This document shows, in pieces, positions 42,005-51,342 of a DNA stretch of 64,000 bases. Origin of the DNA: Chryseobacterium viscerum (GTDB lineage: Bacteria > Bacteroidota > Bacteroidia > Flavobacteriales > Weeksellaceae); contig NZ_PPEG02000006.1 of the NCBI RefSeq assembly GCF_002899945.2, positions 363,473 through 427,472 on the forward strand. The letters run 5' to 3'. Positions within the stretch are counted from its first letter, which is position 1. The number at the start of each line of letters is the position of its first letter. Made by a program: the position numbers and the translations under genes. The notes under the pieces were generated by a model. That model searched no databases. It saw nothing but the letters and a program-made list of their open reading frames with translations, and was not told the origin of the DNA.

Positions 42005-42832
42005 TTACGCATGAAGAATCAATACAGCCTTCACAGATTTGTTCAGGATCTCATCTACAGTACTTCCGGAAAACAATCGGTAAATAATATTGTGATTGTG
42101 TTTTACCAAACATAAAATATCTGTTTTATTGGTTTCTATGAAATCAATAATTCCGCTTGAAGGTTTATCATCCTCTACGTAGTGAAAAGTGATCTCCACA
42201 GAAGAAAGCTGGTCTTTTAATTTCTTTTCTCCATTTTCTATGGCTCTTGCAGCTGTATCTTTGTCCGAAATATGGAGTACTTCGAGCTTCTTCGGATCGG
42301 AAACTTTAAGGAGTTGGTTCAATGCTTTTATATCCCTTACGGATAGTTTTGTGGTTTTGTAATCAGTAGCCAGCGTGATAACAGGTGTTGGATGAAGTAT
42401 GCTTTCTGCAGGAACTATTAATGTAGGAATCCGCATTTTGCTAATGGCTAAACTGGCATTGCTTCCTATAATTCCCTTAATGCCCGTAGCTCCCGTCATT
42501 CCCATTACTAAAAACGACACATCATTATATTCTATGTATTTCGTAATAACATTTCTCAAAAAGCCAACATCACAAACGGTTTTTACCGGAATGTCTTTAT
42601 ATTCGTCATTATTACAAAAAGTTTCGGTCCATTCTTTCAGAGCGGATCTTTTTCTTGCATAGTAATCTTCAATAAAAATGGCGTTGTATGTACTATTGTT
42701 AATTCCTTCCGTGGGATGAATAGCATTCAGTACTGTTACTTTCATCTTTAAAGTTTTGGCGAGGGACAGCGCATATAACAGCGCATTACCTGCGTTGTTG
42801 GAAAAGTCTGAGGCAACTAATATTTGTTTCAT
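42005..42832 (-). CDS. Tandem-domain universal stress protein
   Basis: 275 residues, two UspA-like domains (1-about 145, 150-275). The first has MKQILVASDFSNNAGNALLYA and the ATP-binding GMTGATGIKGIIGSNASLAI; the second is more degenerate (VEVLHISDKDTAARAIENGE-like). Family roles are stress and energy signalling. Downstream of the phosphate transporter gene on the same strand (43-base gap), so it may respond to phosphate status. Cytosolic. Confidence 0.88.
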   Translation of the reverse strand: MKQILVASDFSNNAGNALLYALSLAKTLKMKVTVLNAIHPTEGINNSTYNAIFIEDYYARKRSALKEWTETFCNNDEYKDIPVKTVCDVGFLRNVITKYIEYNDVSFLVMGMTGATGIKGIIGSNASLAISKMRIPTLIVPAESILHPTPVITLATDYKTTKLSVRDIKALNQLLKVSDPKKLEVLHISDKDTAARAIENGEKKLKDQLSSVEITFHYVEDDKPSSGIIDFIETNKTDILCLVKHNHNIIYRLFSGSTVDEILNKSVKAVLILHA

Positions 42833-42875
42833 TTTTTTCGGTTTTAATAATAATCACTGAATTAAAAATCTGCCA

Positions 42876-44288
42876 CTAAATAAACAGATGGAAACATATA
42901 AATAACAGTAAAGATAATACAATAGAAACCGGTAAAGTAAGTACCCAGGCAAGACCGATGCTTTTTAATGTAGCCGGATTAAGGTTACTTTTACCACCGG
43001 AAGCGACCATAGAACCTGCTATACCACTTGACAAAACGTGCGTGGTACTTACCGGCAATCCAAGAAATGTACTGATACCGATAGTAGATGCGGCAACAAT
43101 TTCGCTGGATGCACCCTGAGCATAGTTCAAATGTTCATTTCCTATTTTTTCCCCAATGGTTACTGCTATTCTTTTCCAGCCTATCATAGTTCCCAGCCCC
43201 AGAGAGACGGAGATAATGATAATTACCCAGAGAGGAGCAAATTCTGTTAACTTTTTAAGTTCAGAAATCTGGCTGGTAAGTATTGCCCTGTTGGATTCGT
43301 CAATAGCTATGGCTTTATTTTCGTTCAGCTTTTTTAGAGAATCAATAAGGTTATCTACCTCTTTTCTGAATTTGTAAGTCGCTGCTTTGTCCTTTTCATT
43401 CTTATGTATCAGATTTTCTTTTACATTTTCAATAGCAAGATTAAGGGTCTTAAATTCAGCTTTATTTTGAATATTTTGGACAGCTGCTGCTTGTAATGTA
43501 TGTTCCGTTGTATTCAGGATAGAAACAATCTTATCATTAGGAATATCATGATTAATTGCAAATTGGGCAGGCATAAAAGCGATCAGGATCAGCATAAAAA
43601 GCCCTACTCCCTTTTGTCCGTCATTACTACCATGAAAGAAGCTTACCAACGTACAGGTTGTTATTAAAATAGCTCTGATCACAAAAGGAGGTTTATCATT
43701 GGCACCCGTCGGAATATGAAAAAGTGCTTTATAGCGGATTACATATTTAAAGAACCACATCAGCAGCACAGCTAAACAAAATCCTACGATAGGGGATAAA
43801 ATAAGTGACATCCCAATTTCTTCCGCTTTATGCCAGTTCACCCCGCCTCCATAATACCAGGTAAATCCTAAGCCGGCACCAATCAAAGCACCAATCAGGG
43901 TATGAGAGCTGGAGCACGGTATTCCAAAGTACCAGGTTCCCAGATTCCAGATGATTGATGCCAGTAGAACAGCAAGAACCAAAGAGGCTCCCACAGCAAC
44001 TGGCAGCGTTACGAGTGTATCCATCGGAACCAGTTTTAAGATTCCCATAGCAACGGCAATTCCTCCTGTAAAAACTCCCAGAAAATTCCAGAAGCCTGAC
44101 CATGGAATTGCAATAACAGGTTTAAGAGCTTTGGTATAAATTACGGTAGCCACGGCATTGGCAGTGTCGTGAAAACCGTTTACAAACTCAAAAGCCACAA
44201 CAGCTATCAGACACAGGATGAAAATAATGACAAGCCCTGTACTGAGATCCGGATCCACCGAAAAAAATAGGATATTGTTTAAAAGCAT
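42876..44288 (-). CDS. PiT-family inorganic phosphate transporter
   Basis: 470 residues from the ATG at 44288 (MLLNNILFFSVDPDLSTG); an earlier in-frame ATG would add 40 non-membrane residues and is unlikely. About ten or eleven membrane segments. The two PiT signatures are seen: GFHDTANAVATVIYTKALKP and the C-terminal GLPVSTTHVLSSGIAGSMVA, as well as SSSHTLIGALIGAGLG. A soluble charged loop of about 80 residues (about 270-350) separates halves. Low-affinity, proton- or sodium-driven phosphate uptake. No PhoU-like partner gene adjacent. The usp gene follows. Confidence 0.9.
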   Translation of the reverse strand: MLLNNILFFSVDPDLSTGLVIIFILCLIAVVAFEFVNGFHDTANAVATVIYTKALKPVIAIPWSGFWNFLGVFTGGIAVAMGILKLVPMDTLVTLPVAVGASLVLAVLLASIIWNLGTWYFGIPCSSSHTLIGALIGAGLGFTWYYGGGVNWHKAEEIGMSLILSPIVGFCLAVLLMWFFKYVIRYKALFHIPTGANDKPPFVIRAILITTCTLVSFFHGSNDGQKGVGLFMLILIAFMPAQFAINHDIPNDKIVSILNTTEHTLQAAAVQNIQNKAEFKTLNLAIENVKENLIHKNEKDKAATYKFRKEVDNLIDSLKKLNENKAIAIDESNRAILTSQISELKKLTEFAPLWVIIIISVSLGLGTMIGWKRIAVTIGEKIGNEHLNYAQGASSEIVAASTIGISTFLGLPVSTTHVLSSGIAGSMVASGGKSNLNPATLKSIGLAWVLTLPVSIVLSLLLFICFHLFI

Positions 44289-44677
44289 GGTTTTTTGTTT
44301 AGATTTTGAAATGGCTGGATCAACAGAACATCCAGAGTGTTGAGAAATGAAACCATCGGAAAGGTATAATGGGGAGGATATCCTGAATAGTAATAGACTT
44401 TGGAACATCCAAACGACCTGCTTAGTGAAGTAGAAGTAGGAGGAAACTGTTCGTTACCAGTATAATACAGATTTTGTATCATGTGGATCATAGACAGGTC
44501 AATCATTAATAGCTATCGCTTTGTTTCATCACTGTAAAGAAATGAAGTTTAAAAGATTACGATGTTAATAAATGATTAACAGTTTATTATATTTAAAAAA
44601 TAGGATTCTCAGCAATATAAAACAGAATAAAAAAAGGAGACCTTTTCCGGTCTCCTTGTCATATCTATAAACGACTG
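44289..44677. other. Intergenic stretch between the PiT and LLM genes
   Basis: 389 bases with no gene I can support. Holds the LLM terminator (44634-44657). Several weak inverted repeats (ATACAGATTTTGTAT near 44465) but no clear promoter for the PiT gene. Confidence 0.6.
44634..44657 (-). terminator. Terminator of the LLM oxidoreductase gene
   Basis: 9-bp perfect stem (44634-44642 with 44649-44657), T-rich on the minus strand, 20 bases from the stop. Confidence 0.75.
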
Positions 44678-45703
44678 TTACAGTCCTTTTATAATGGGTT
44701 TTACTTCTTTCCCAAATAATTCAATAGATTTCATCATCACTTCATGAGCAGGATCTCCCACATCCATATGCCCGATAAATCTTGTAATTCCGAAAATCTC
44801 TTTCATGTAAGCAATTTTATCTGCTACTTCTGCCGGACTGCCGATAAATAATGCTCCATCTTTATTTCTTCCTCCGTCATACTGCATTTTGGTGTAAGGA
44901 GCCCATCCTCTGGAAGCCCCTATCCTATCCATCTGAGATTTATAATTATGGAAATATCCATCTACTACTTTTTGATCATCACTCACAAAAGTATGTGAAT
45001 GAACAGCAATTTGCATTTTTGAAACATCATGACCCGCTTTTTGGTATTCCTGTTTATAGAATTCGATCAAATTTCTAAACTGAATCGGCATTCCTCCAAT
45101 AATAGCAACCACCAAAGGCATTCCAAGCTGTGCTGCACTTAAAACAGACTGCGGAGTTCCTCCAACAGCTCTCCAGATTGAAAGCTTTCCATCATTTTTT
45201 GCTCTTGGATATACCGTTTGATTTTCCATCGGCGCACGAAGTTTTCCTGACCAGCTTACATTTTCTTCAGAATTAATTTTCAATAATAATTCTAATTTTT
45301 CGTCAAATAACTGTTCATAATCATTCAATGAATACCCATACAACGGAAATGATTCTATGAAACTTCCACGTCCCACGAATATTTCTGCTCTTCCGTCTGA
45401 AATCAAATCCAGTGTTGAGAAATCTTCATATACTTTTACCGGCTCCGAAGAACTCAAAACAGTCACTCCGCTGGCCAGTTTTATATTTTTTGTAATACTC
45501 GCTGCCGCTGCCAAAACGATCTCCGGAGAAGAAACAGCATAATCCGGACGGTGATGCTCTCCCATAGCGAAAACATCAATTCCTACCTCATCCATCAATT
45601 TTACCTGATCCAATATCTCACGGATCTTAATTCCTGCATCTCTATATTTTCCGGTTGACTGGTCTAAAGCCAAATCACCGAACATTCCTATTCCTAATTC
45701 CAT
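44678..45703 (-). CDS. LLM-class flavin-dependent oxidoreductase (luciferase-like)
   Basis: 341 residues, TIM-barrel family using FMNH2/F420 or flavin. Starts MELGIGMFGDLALDQSTGKY; motifs VFAMGEHHRPDYAVSSPEIV, IKLASGVTVLSSSEPVKVYE, AEIFVGRGSFIESFPLYGYS and FIGSPAEVADKI agree with the LLM fold. The substrate is unknown. Cytosolic. Promoter -7 TAATTTTG at 45723-45730. Confidence 0.9.
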   Translation of the reverse strand: MELGIGMFGDLALDQSTGKYRDAGIKIREILDQVKLMDEVGIDVFAMGEHHRPDYAVSSPEIVLAAAASITKNIKLASGVTVLSSSEPVKVYEDFSTLDLISDGRAEIFVGRGSFIESFPLYGYSLNDYEQLFDEKLELLLKINSEENVSWSGKLRAPMENQTVYPRAKNDGKLSIWRAVGGTPQSVLSAAQLGMPLVVAIIGGMPIQFRNLIEFYKQEYQKAGHDVSKMQIAVHSHTFVSDDQKVVDGYFHNYKSQMDRIGASRGWAPYTKMQYDGGRNKDGALFIGSPAEVADKIAYMKEIFGITRFIGHMDVGDPAHEVMMKSIELFGKEVKPIIKGL

Positions 45704-45722
45704 ATTGTTGTTTTTAGTAATA

Positions 45723-45730
45723 CAAAATTA
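45723..45730 (-). promoter_or_regulatory. -7 element TAATTTTG of the LLM gene
   Basis: Exact TAnnTTTG on the minus strand, 19 bases upstream of the ATG. Confidence 0.5.
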
Positions 45731-45801
45731 CCACTATGAAAGATCAAAAACATTGATGTTTGTTAAGATCGGAAGTACGGTTGGAGACAAAACGTTGTTT
45801 T

Positions 45802-46055
45802 TGTTGGAAAACGCAAAGGCGCAAGGATTTTCTATCTTCATTCTGCTTTAAGGCGCAAGAAAATCGAAGATTTTCAGCAAGCATGAATTCATACAGTATT
45901 AGAACTTTATCACAGGTTTTCATAACATCTGCGTAATCTGCAAAATCAGCGTGAGATAAAATAAATTACACCGTATAAAATTTTATCGCAGATAAAATCT
46001 TTGCGCCTTACAACATGAACCCTATCAAAAACTTGCGCCTTTGCGTTTTCCAACA
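45802..46055. mobile_element. MITE-like non-coding element with 24-bp perfect terminal inverted repeats
   Basis: Left end 45802-45825 and right end 46032-46055 are perfect reverse complements (24 bp, core ACGCAAAGGCGCAAG). The 254-base element has no ORF worth calling, but contains an internal hairpin GAAAATC/GATTTTC (near 45850-45868) and the string ATCTGCGTAATCTGC. No target duplication is evident on simple reading. Confidence 0.7.
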
Positions 46056-46115
46056 TTCTTACTTCTTATTCAACAGAAACAAAAAATCCAGCCTAAAACT
46101 AGACTGGATTGTAAA

Positions 46116-48254
46116 TTATTTCTTCAGATACAAATCAAAATAATCTGTTATTTTCTGCATCAGGTGAACTCTGTCTTTTCCTATTACATTATGCGGATGC
46201 CCCGGATACGTAAAGTAATCTAACTGAACTCCGTTATCAACAGCAGACTTGATGAATTTTATAGAATGCTGCCATACTACTACATCATCCTGCGCCCCGT
46301 GGATCATCAATAGTTTTCCTTTCAGGTTCTGAACTTTATCCAAAAGATTAGCCGTTGCATATCCTTGTGGATTTTCCTGTGGAGTATCCATATATCTTTC
46401 TCCATACATGATCTCATACATACTCCAGTCGATTACCGGCCCTCCTGCTACTCCTACTTTGAATACATCTGGTTTACGAAGCATAAAACTTGTCGTCATA
46501 AATCCTCCAAAGCTCCATCCATGAATTCCCATTTTGTCTCCATTTACATAAGGAAGAGACTTTAGGTATTCTACCCCTTTCATCTGGTCATTCATTTCTG
46601 TAGTTCCCAGGTTTCTGAATACAGCCTGCTCGAACTTCAATCCACGGTTAGAAGAACCTCTTCCGTCCATGGTAAAAATAATGTACCCATTCTGAGCCAT
46701 ATATTCGTACCAAAGGTTTCCTGAAGCCGGGAAAGTATTGGTAATTAGCTGTAAGTGCGGTCCGTTATACAAATAAACAATCGTTGGATATTTTTTATTC
46801 GGATCAAAGTTTGTTGGAAGAATGATTTTTCCATACAAAGGAGTTCCGTCATCTGCTTTTAATTCTACGTTTTTAATTTCCGGTCTCTGATAATTTTTTA
46901 ATGGATTTTCAGAAGTAAGGATATTCGTAGATTTTAAATTGGCAGTATTGATAATGTCGGCAACTCTCGGTGAATTGGCATTGCTGTAAGCATCATACAG
47001 GTAATTTCCGTCGCTGCTCAATGTTCCAATATGCATTCCTTCTGCACTGTCCAATCTCTGCATTTTGAAATTAGTCCAGTTGATTCTATATAAATGTCTC
47101 TCTAGAGGAGTTTCTTTTGTTGAAGTAAAATAGATTTCCTTTTTCTTTTCGTTGAATCCTAAAATATCAGTTACCAGCCAGTCTCCTTTTGTAATCTGTG
47201 CTATCAATCCTTTTTCAAGACTGTAGTGGAACAAGTGATTGTATCCTGTTCTCTGGCTCTGCCAGATAAAGTCTGTGTTAGAATTCGGGAAGAAAGTAAG
47301 CGGATGTTGTGGTTCTACATATTTGCTGTCTGTTTCTTCAAATAACGTTTTCACCAATTCTCCGGTAGCAGCATCATACTGGTTCATTTTCATATGATTC
47401 TGACCTCTGTTCAGAACGCCTACGAAGATATACTTTGAATCTGGGCTCCATGTAACAGCCGTCAGATATTGATCTTTTTCACCCTCCACTTTTAAGAAAG
47501 TAGTAGCTTGGGTTTTAATATTGAAGACCCCTAATATCACCTGGTGAGAAGTCTGACCAGCCATTGGGTATTTGATATTGTGATTTACAGCAGGCGTTAC
47601 AGACCAATCGATGATCGGGTAATCTGCTACCATGCTCTGATCCATTTTATAGAAAGCTACACTCTCAGAGTTCGGTGCGGGGAAAATTCCGGTATCAATT
47701 CCGAATTCATTTCTGTGAACAGCCTGTCCGCTGATGATATTTTCATTAGCTTCGTTGGTTACAGCAATGGTTTTCCCGTTTCTGCTTACAAATAAATTAT
47801 TCTTTGCTGTGAAGGCAAACGTCTGACCATCACCAAACATTTTTACGTTTGCAGCATCCTGATCCATTGCAGCTGTACTTTTTACTTTCCAATCGTTTCC
47901 TGATTTTTCAATCCATGACATTTTACCACCTGTAGTAAAATACCCATTGGAATTTCCTGTAAATTTAATTGGTGGAACAGCTTTCAGCTTATCATTGGAA
48001 AGATTTCTGTTCAGTTGGCTCAACGAGATCAGGGTATCCTGCTTGTTGGTTTTCAAATCTGTAATCAGATAACCTCCTTTCACTGCCTGGATATAAGATT
48101 TTCCGTCTGCAGCCCATGAAAATTGGGAAATATTTTTCACGGCAAGGTTGGTTCTCATTCCATTTACAGCCTCCGCCATGGTAAACTTCTGGGTCTGGGC
48201 AAATGCTGAACTGCCTAAAACCAGCATCAATAAAGAAAATTTATGTAATTTCAT
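46116..48254 (-). CDS. DPP IV-type prolyl oligopeptidase family serine peptidase (S9)
   Basis: 712 residues. Signal peptide (SSAFAQ, about 1-20). N-terminal seven-blade propeller and C-terminal alpha/beta hydrolase. Catalytic triad: S581 in HGWSFGGFM, D656/D657 in HGAQDDVVVW, and a His in GHPHNV (H686 or H688). Oxyanion Tyr in VYLYNGPHLQ. Such enzymes remove X-Pro/X-Ala dipeptides; found in the periplasm of Bacteroidota. Start supported by a -7 element 20 bases upstream. Confidence 0.92.
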   Translation of the reverse strand: MKLHKFSLLMLVLGSSAFAQTQKFTMAEAVNGMRTNLAVKNISQFSWAADGKSYIQAVKGGYLITDLKTNKQDTLISLSQLNRNLSNDKLKAVPPIKFTGNSNGYFTTGGKMSWIEKSGNDWKVKSTAAMDQDAANVKMFGDGQTFAFTAKNNLFVSRNGKTIAVTNEANENIISGQAVHRNEFGIDTGIFPAPNSESVAFYKMDQSMVADYPIIDWSVTPAVNHNIKYPMAGQTSHQVILGVFNIKTQATTFLKVEGEKDQYLTAVTWSPDSKYIFVGVLNRGQNHMKMNQYDAATGELVKTLFEETDSKYVEPQHPLTFFPNSNTDFIWQSQRTGYNHLFHYSLEKGLIAQITKGDWLVTDILGFNEKKKEIYFTSTKETPLERHLYRINWTNFKMQRLDSAEGMHIGTLSSDGNYLYDAYSNANSPRVADIINTANLKSTNILTSENPLKNYQRPEIKNVELKADDGTPLYGKIILPTNFDPNKKYPTIVYLYNGPHLQLITNTFPASGNLWYEYMAQNGYIIFTMDGRGSSNRGLKFEQAVFRNLGTTEMNDQMKGVEYLKSLPYVNGDKMGIHGWSFGGFMTTSFMLRKPDVFKVGVAGGPVIDWSMYEIMYGERYMDTPQENPQGYATANLLDKVQNLKGKLLMIHGAQDDVVVWQHSIKFIKSAVDNGVQLDYFTYPGHPHNVIGKDRVHLMQKITDYFDLYLKK

Positions 48255-48273
48255 TGTATAAAATTGAATCCAT

Positions 48274-48281
48274 CAAAAATA
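48274..48281 (-). promoter_or_regulatory. -7 element TATTTTTG of the DPP IV gene
   Basis: Exact TAnnTTTG on the minus strand, 19 bases before the ATG at 48254. Confidence 0.5.
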
Positions 48282-48598
48282 AGAAATAAAAATCATTCGT
48301 TAAGAAATGTTAAATTAAAACATTCATAAAATGGAATTCATGCACTAAAAGAAATTATTCCTTAACTTAATAGTAGAATTTTTAAAGGTGAACATTAAAT
48401 GAGTCAATCGTGAATTCTCAACCCGCTTTGCTGGTCAATTTTTTATATTCCAAAAGACACTGGTCATTTACTTGCGAAGCAAAATTGACAATTGACATCA
48501 ATAAAATTAATTCAACATTTAAAAATAAAAAATCGATGATTTTAAGTGTAAACTGCATTTCTTATCCTATATCAATGACTTGTATATATTTTCTGTCC
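48282..48598. other. Intergenic stretch with an imperfect inverted repeat
   Basis: No gene supported. 48401-48438 and 48464-48499 form an imperfect inverted repeat sharing GTCAAT..GT.AATT and a GC[TA]T..GC[ATG] core. Confidence 0.4.
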
Positions 48599-48606
48599 TA
48601 AATTTG
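48580..48606 (+). promoter_or_regulatory. Promoter of the YceI gene (TTG-N16-TAAATTTG)
   Basis: TTG 48580-48582 and TAAATTTG 48599-48606, 34 bases before the ATG. Confidence 0.6.
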
Positions 48607-48640
48607 CCTCATTAATAACAAACAAAAAATACAAAATACA

Positions 48641-49153
48641 ATGGCTACAAAATGGATCTTAGACCCAACGCATAGTGAAATTACTTTCAAAGTAAAACAC
48701 ATGATGATCTCTAACGTAAAAGGAAGCTTCAGAACTTTCACTGCTGAAATTGAATCTGAAGACGAATTCTTTGCCAATGCAAAAACTACCGCTACTATCC
48801 AAACGGATTCTGTGTTCACAAACAATACAGACAGAGATAACCACTTAAAGTCTGCTGAGTTCTTCAATGCTGAAGTACATCCTACGATTACTTTTGAATC
48901 TCAGGCATTAAATAATTCTATTGTTGGAAATCTTACCATCAACGGAATTACAAAACCTGTAGATCTTGATGTAGACTTTGGAGGAATCAATGTAGACCCA
49001 TGGGGAAACACAAAAGCAGGTTTCTCTTTTGAAGGAAAAATCAGCAGAAAAGATTTTGGATTAAACTGGAATGCAGCTCTTGAAGCAGGAGGTGTAATGG
49101 TAAGTGATGATGTAAAAGTAGCTGGTGAATTACAGTTTGTAAAACAAGCATAG
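48641..49153 (+). CDS. YceI family protein
   Basis: 170 residues, lipocalin-like barrel binding isoprenoid quinones. Opens with MATKWILDPTHSEITFKVKH (the usual W-D-x-H-S-x-x-x-F), then DRDNHLKSAEFFNAEVHPTI and NLTINGITKPVDLDVDFGGI and GGVMVSDDVKVAGELQFVK. No signal peptide, so probably cytoplasmic unlike E. coli YceI. A terminator follows. Confidence 0.93.
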   Translation: MATKWILDPTHSEITFKVKHMMISNVKGSFRTFTAEIESEDEFFANAKTTATIQTDSVFTNNTDRDNHLKSAEFFNAEVHPTITFESQALNNSIVGNLTINGITKPVDLDVDFGGINVDPWGNTKAGFSFEGKISRKDFGLNWNAALEAGGVMVSDDVKVAGELQFVKQA

Positions 49154-49170
49154 TTAATAACATACATTAT

Positions 49171-49215
49171 AAAAGGTTCAGGGATTTGTCTAAAAGCCTT
49201 GAACCTTTTATTTTT
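49171..49215 (+). terminator. Terminator of the YceI gene
   Basis: 10-bp stem (49171-49180 with 49200-49209) around an interrupted loop, then a T run. Confidence 0.65.
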
Positions 49216-49233
49216 TTATAATCTTCAATATTT

Positions 49234-50061
49234 ATGAACCTCAACGATCTTCAAAACATAAGCGACAGTTTTAAAAACACTCAGAGAATGCCTGTTTTAT
49301 TTCTTGGACATGGTTCGCCGATGAATGCCATTGAAGAGAATCAATTTGTACAGGGTTTCCGAAAAGCTGCCTCAGAAATTCCCAAACCTAATGCAATTCT
49401 TTGTATTTCTGCTCATTGGTATACAGATGGAACTTTTGTAACGGCTATGGATATGCCGAAAACCATCCATGATTTTTATGGTTTTCCAAAAGCATTATTT
49501 GATGTGCAGTATCCTGCTCCGGGAAGTCCGGAACTCGCCAAAGAAACTGCGGAACTACTTCTACCTATCGATGTGGAAGAAGACCACAACTGGGGACTGG
49601 ATCATGGGGCATGGTCGGTCATCAGACATATGTATCCGGATGCTGATATTCCGGTAATTCAGCTGAGTATTGACCATACAAAACCACCTCAATATCATTA
49701 TGAGCTTGCCAAAAGACTGAATAAGCTTCGTGAAAAGGGCATTCTGATTATCGGAAGCGGAAATATTGTTCACAATCTTCGTCTCATCGACTGGAAAAAT
49801 ATAAATACAGTGGGAGCCGGCTGGGATTGGGCAATTGAAGCCCGGGAGAAAACCAACAACTGGCTTCTTGACGGTAATTTTCAGAATATTATTGATTATC
49901 AGAAGCAGGGAACTTTCTTACAGTATGCCATTCCTACTCCTGATCATTATCTTCCTTTGCTCTATACTTTAGGGCTGAAAGATCAGTCTGAAGAACTTAC
50001 TTTATTCAATGATGAACTTATCGGTGGATCATTGAGTATGACGAGTGTAAGGATTGGATAA
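49234..50061 (+). CDS. YgiD-like extradiol 4,5-DOPA dioxygenase family protein
   Basis: 275 residues. Class III extradiol dioxygenase with zinc/iron ligands: LGHGSPMNAI (H26), SAHWYTDG, WGLDHGAWSVI, GSGNIVHNLR and PTPDHYLPLL near the C-terminus. E. coli YgiD and plant DODA show this layout. Substrate probably a catechol-type aromatic, not proven. Cytosolic. Confidence 0.9.
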   Translation: MNLNDLQNISDSFKNTQRMPVLFLGHGSPMNAIEENQFVQGFRKAASEIPKPNAILCISAHWYTDGTFVTAMDMPKTIHDFYGFPKALFDVQYPAPGSPELAKETAELLLPIDVEEDHNWGLDHGAWSVIRHMYPDADIPVIQLSIDHTKPPQYHYELAKRLNKLREKGILIIGSGNIVHNLRLIDWKNINTVGAGWDWAIEAREKTNNWLLDGNFQNIIDYQKQGTFLQYAIPTPDHYLPLLYTLGLKDQSEELTLFNDELIGGSLSMTSVRIG

Positions 50062-50105
50062 ATTCTTCTTTCATTATCACTAAAAGTTTAGTAATATTGT
50101 TTGCC

Positions 50106-51269
50106 ATGAAAACAATATTACTATTTTTTTTGCTTGCCTCTTCTGTTTTTTCCGCTCAGATGGTAAAGGGGACTGTAGTAGATGATACCGGTCACAGAAT
50201 AGACAATGTCAATATTTATCTTGATGGAACTAAAACGGGTACTATTTCAAAAGAAGACGGAAGTTTTACATTAAATCTTTCTACCCAAAAATACGGGAAT
50301 CTTGTTTTTCAAAAAGAAGATTACGAGACTTTTACCATCGGATTACCGGATGTTATTAATAAGACTTTAAAAGTAGTATTGACCAAAACCAATGCTATTG
50401 AAGAAATAAGACTGGTTCCTTACACTCCTGAAGCTTACCAGAATTATATCAATTATTTCCTGGATACTTTTATAGGTAACAATCGTGAAGACGTGAAAAT
50501 AAAGAATCAAAGGTCTTTAAAGTTTTCCTATGATAAAAAGAATAAACTTCTGAAAGTAAAGGCTCCCAACACTTTAATCATTGAGAATAAAAATCTTGGC
50601 TATGAAATCAGTTACAATCTGATCAGCTTTTCTGCCGACTTCAACTCTAAAATGGTTAATTATACCGGCACAAGTTTTTTTAAAGAATCAAAAAATACAG
50701 ATAAGGTGAAACTTAACCGTATGAATGCCTATGAAGGCAGCCTTCTCCACTTTTTCAGAAGCATTTATGATCATAAAATTGTTGAAGCAGGATTTATTGT
50801 CAATCAGGTGGTAAGAATTCCCAACCCAAAATATCCTTCTGAAGAGGAACTGAATACTTTAAAGAATTATCTGGAACTCGTATACAAACCTGATTTTAAT
50901 ACCATTCCTGAAAACATAAGAGAAATTGCCAGCAGAAAAAATGCTCAGAGCCAATACATGATGGCTATTGTAAAAACAAAGATTCCTGACTTGGATTATG
51001 TTAAAAGATCAGACGGACAGGTTTTTCTTAAATTTAAAGATATTCTTCAGGTCAATTATCCCAAGTATTATTACGAGCTTAAAGGAAAAGAATTTGTGAA
51101 AAGAGCGAACCGGAATATATTATCTTCATTTTTACATTCTGATGGAGAATCGTTTGAAGTTTCAAAAGAAGGAAACATCACAACTCCGGATCAACTCATC
51201 AATGAAGGTGATTTCTCCAAAAATAAAATTGAAAACATGCTTCCTCTTGATTATCAATTAGGAGATTAA
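50106..51269 (+). CDS. Secreted protein with N-terminal carboxypeptidase-regulatory-like domain
   Basis: 387 residues from the ATG at 50106; the in-frame TTG three codons earlier is unlikely. Signal peptide (FSAQ, about 1-19). Residues about 21-95 are a CarboxypepD_reg-like Ig fold (VKGTVVDDTGHRIDNVNIYL, TKTGTISKEDGSFTLNLST). The rest (about 100-387) is the conserved Bacteroidota domain of such surface proteins, here with no barrel. Outer-membrane/periplasmic. A bidirectional terminator follows. Confidence 0.82.
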   Translation: MKTILLFFLLASSVFSAQMVKGTVVDDTGHRIDNVNIYLDGTKTGTISKEDGSFTLNLSTQKYGNLVFQKEDYETFTIGLPDVINKTLKVVLTKTNAIEEIRLVPYTPEAYQNYINYFLDTFIGNNREDVKIKNQRSLKFSYDKKNKLLKVKAPNTLIIENKNLGYEISYNLISFSADFNSKMVNYTGTSFFKESKNTDKVKLNRMNAYEGSLLHFFRSIYDHKIVEAGFIVNQVVRIPNPKYPSEEELNTLKNYLELVYKPDFNTIPENIREIASRKNAQSQYMMAIVKTKIPDLDYVKRSDGQVFLKFKDILQVNYPKYYYELKGKEFVKRANRNILSSFLHSDGESFEVSKEGNITTPDQLINEGDFSKNKIENMLPLDYQLGD

Positions 51270-51284
51270 ATATTTTAGAATAAA

Positions 51285-51318
51285 AAAGGAAATATCTCAG
51301 CTGAGGTATTTCCTTTTC
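51285..51318. terminator. Bidirectional intrinsic terminator
   Basis: 11-bp perfect stem (51285-51295 with 51308-51318) with an internal CTCAGCTGAG palindrome; between convergent genes. Confidence 0.8.
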
Positions 51319-51342
51319 CTTTTTATAATCGTCTGTTATTAT

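Noticed and set aside
42876..44408. Longer PiT protein starting at 44408
   Set aside because: The extra 40 residues are non-membrane and unlike PiT proteins; the ATG at 44288 fits the family.
44279..44506. 75-codon frame upstream of the PiT gene on the minus strand
   Set aside because: Low-complexity, unlike any family known to me, and overlaps the implausible N-terminal extension of the PiT frame.
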